Source of the DNA: Chamaelirium japonicum
Taxonomy: Eukaryota > Streptophyta > Magnoliopsida > Liliales > Melanthiaceae
Reading direction: 5' to 3'
DNA length: 64,000 nucleotides
Assembly (NCBI GenBank): GCA_947650365.1
Contig: CANTAL010000003.1
Location: 868,001-932,000, forward strand
Shown here: positions 63,035 to 64,000 of the stretch, piece by piece
Position numbering within the stretch: the stretch's first letter is position 1
Layout of the letters: every line of letters begins with the position of its first letter
Translations under genes and position numbers: made by a program
Notes under the pieces: generated by a model
What the model was told of the DNA's origin: nothing
Seen by the model: only the letters and a program-made list of their open reading frames with translations
Database searches by the model: none

Positions 63035-64000
63035 ATACGAATGAATTAGAATGGATCATGCGAATGAATTAAAATGGATCGTACAAATGAATTAGAATGG
63101 ATCGTGCGAATGAATTAGAATGGATCGTACGAACGAATTAGAATGGATCGTACGAACGAATTCGAATGGATCGTGCGAATGAATTAGAATGGATGAATGA
63201 ATTAGAATGGATTGTGCGAATAAATTAGAATGGATCATACGAATGAATTAGAATGAATTAGAATGGATATACGAATGAATTAGAATAGATCGTATGAATG
63301 AATTAGAATGGATCGTACGAACGAATTAGAATGGATCGTATGAACGAATTAGAATGGATCGTACGAATGAATTAGAATGGATACATTCGAGCGAATGAAT
63401 TAGAATGGATCGTACGAATGAATTAGAATGGATCATAGGAATGAATTAGAATGGATCTTGCAAATGAATTATAATGGATACATTCGTGCGAATGAATTAG
63501 AATGGATCGTAGGAATGAACTATAATGGATCGTACGAATAAATTAGAATGGATCGTACGAATGGATTAGAATGGATCGTACGAATGAATTAGAATAGATC
63601 GTACGAATGAATTAGAATGGTTACATTTGTGCGAATGAATTAGAATGGATCGTACGAATGGATTAGAATGGATCGTACGAATGGATTAGAATGGATCGTA
63701 CGAATAAATTAGAATGGATCGTACAAATGAATTAGAAAGGTTATATTTGTGAGAATGAATTAGAATAGATCGTACGAATGAATTAGAATCGATCGTACGA
63801 ATTGATTAGAATGGATCCTACGAATGAATTAGAATGGATCGTATGAACGAATTAGAATGGATCGTACGAATGAATTAGAATGGATACATTCGAGCGAATG
63901 AATTAGAATAGATCGTACGAATGAATTAGAATGGATCATAGGAATGAATTAGAATGGATCATATGAATGAATTAGAATGGTTACATTCATGCGAATGAAT
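63035..64000 (-). repeat. Inverted block running off the window, third copy
   Basis: Matches 59593-60558 up to the last base, so the third copy probably continues beyond the window. Confidence 0.92.

Larger units (their letters stand above)
1..64000. repeat. Satellite array, 23-bp unit with 28-bp variant, whole window
   Basis: Every line of the window is made of one unit: head CGTACGATCC plus tail ATTCTAATTCATT (clean copy 106-128), or its reverse complement. The head often varies: GCACG, GTATG, GTACA, CCTACG, TTGTACG, CATACG. The tail varies mainly as ATTCTAATCCATT, ATTCAAA and ATTCTTA. A 28-bp form adds 5 bases after the first GA of the head (466-493). The head contains the palindrome TCGTACGA, and the tail repeats ATTC two or three times, which may record an origin from a simpler ATTC-type repeat. 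The array runs off both ends of the window. I saw no unique sequence longer than a few bases. Its role is unknown; satellites of this kind usually sit in heterochromatin. Confidence 0.97.
61861..64000 (+). repeat. Third copy of part of the segment, 2.14 kb
   Basis: Constant offset of 3442 bp to 58419-60558, checked at four places with no length change. It looks almost identical, so it is the youngest large duplication visible. Confidence 0.92.

Noticed and set aside
1-64000. CRISPR array
   Set aside because: Short regular repeats are present, but there are no unique spacers: repeat follows repeat directly, with no leader and no cas genes.
1-64000. Plasmid or phage iterons and replication origin
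   Set aside because: Unit size is in the iteron range, but iteron clusters are a few hundred bases next to a rep gene, not 64 kb without any gene.
1-64000. Telomere repeats
   Set aside because: The unit is 23 bp, lacks G-runs and switches strand many times; telomere arrays are short G-rich units in one orientation.
1-64000. Transposon or terminal inverted repeat element as the source of the inversions
   Set aside because: Inverted blocks vary in length from one unit to over 2 kb, hold only satellite, and have no target-site duplication, terminal repeat or transposase-like frame.
1-64000. tRNA, rRNA or other structured RNA gene
   Set aside because: No tRNA-like arms or rRNA motifs were seen. 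Hairpins at switches arise simply from facing repeats.
1-64000. Promoters or terminators such as TATA-like AT-rich tails
   Set aside because: AT-rich stretches occur in every unit, so such matches carry no information here.

Overview
The whole window is one block of satellite DNA. I find no gene, RNA gene, transposon or unique sequence in its 64 kb. The basic unit is 23 bp: a 10-nt head, CGTACGATCC, followed by the tail ATTCTAATTCATT (a clean copy is at 106-128). It has about 35% GC and two CpG per unit. A common 28-bp form carries 5 extra bases, ATGTA or similar, in the middle of the head (for example 466-493). Rarer 18-bp and 13-bp forms also occur, so the observed lengths differ in steps of 5. 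Gene-free satellite on this scale points to heterochromatin of a eukaryote. The frequent CG-to-TG and CG-to-CA changes fit a genome that methylates CpG. The sequence alone does not show which organism this is, or whether the site is centromeric, pericentromeric or subtelomeric.

Layout: the array is a mosaic of about 78 blocks in alternating orientation. Here '+' means the CATTC-rich strand reads along the window, and '-' means GAATG-rich. Bases 1-14769 are mostly '+', broken mainly at 3824-5931. From 14770 to 44073 the blocks alternate, mostly every 0.2-3 kb. From 40066 to 44073 the array is nearly all '-'. From 44074 to 58518 it switches often. From 58519 to the end it is almost all '-'. Many switches fall on the palindromic heart of the unit, TCGTACGA, so the repeat stays in register across the inversion.

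Above the unit there is higher-order structure. Several multi-unit 'words' (called HOR-I to HOR-IV here) recur at scattered places and in both orientations with the same diagnostic bases in the same order. Larger copies are also visible: an approximately 8-kb segment (about 44.2-52.2 kb) repeated at about 53.6-60.5 kb; a 2.14-kb part of that repeated again at 61861-64000; a 763-bp tandem duplication at 24941-26466; and duplications offset by about 2.07, 2.68, 3.84 and 17.55 kb. Most length differences between copies are whole units, as expected from unequal exchange or replication slippage.

Short open frames occur but are a by-product of the repeat. Block boundaries below were read by eye and are good to roughly 5-15 bp.
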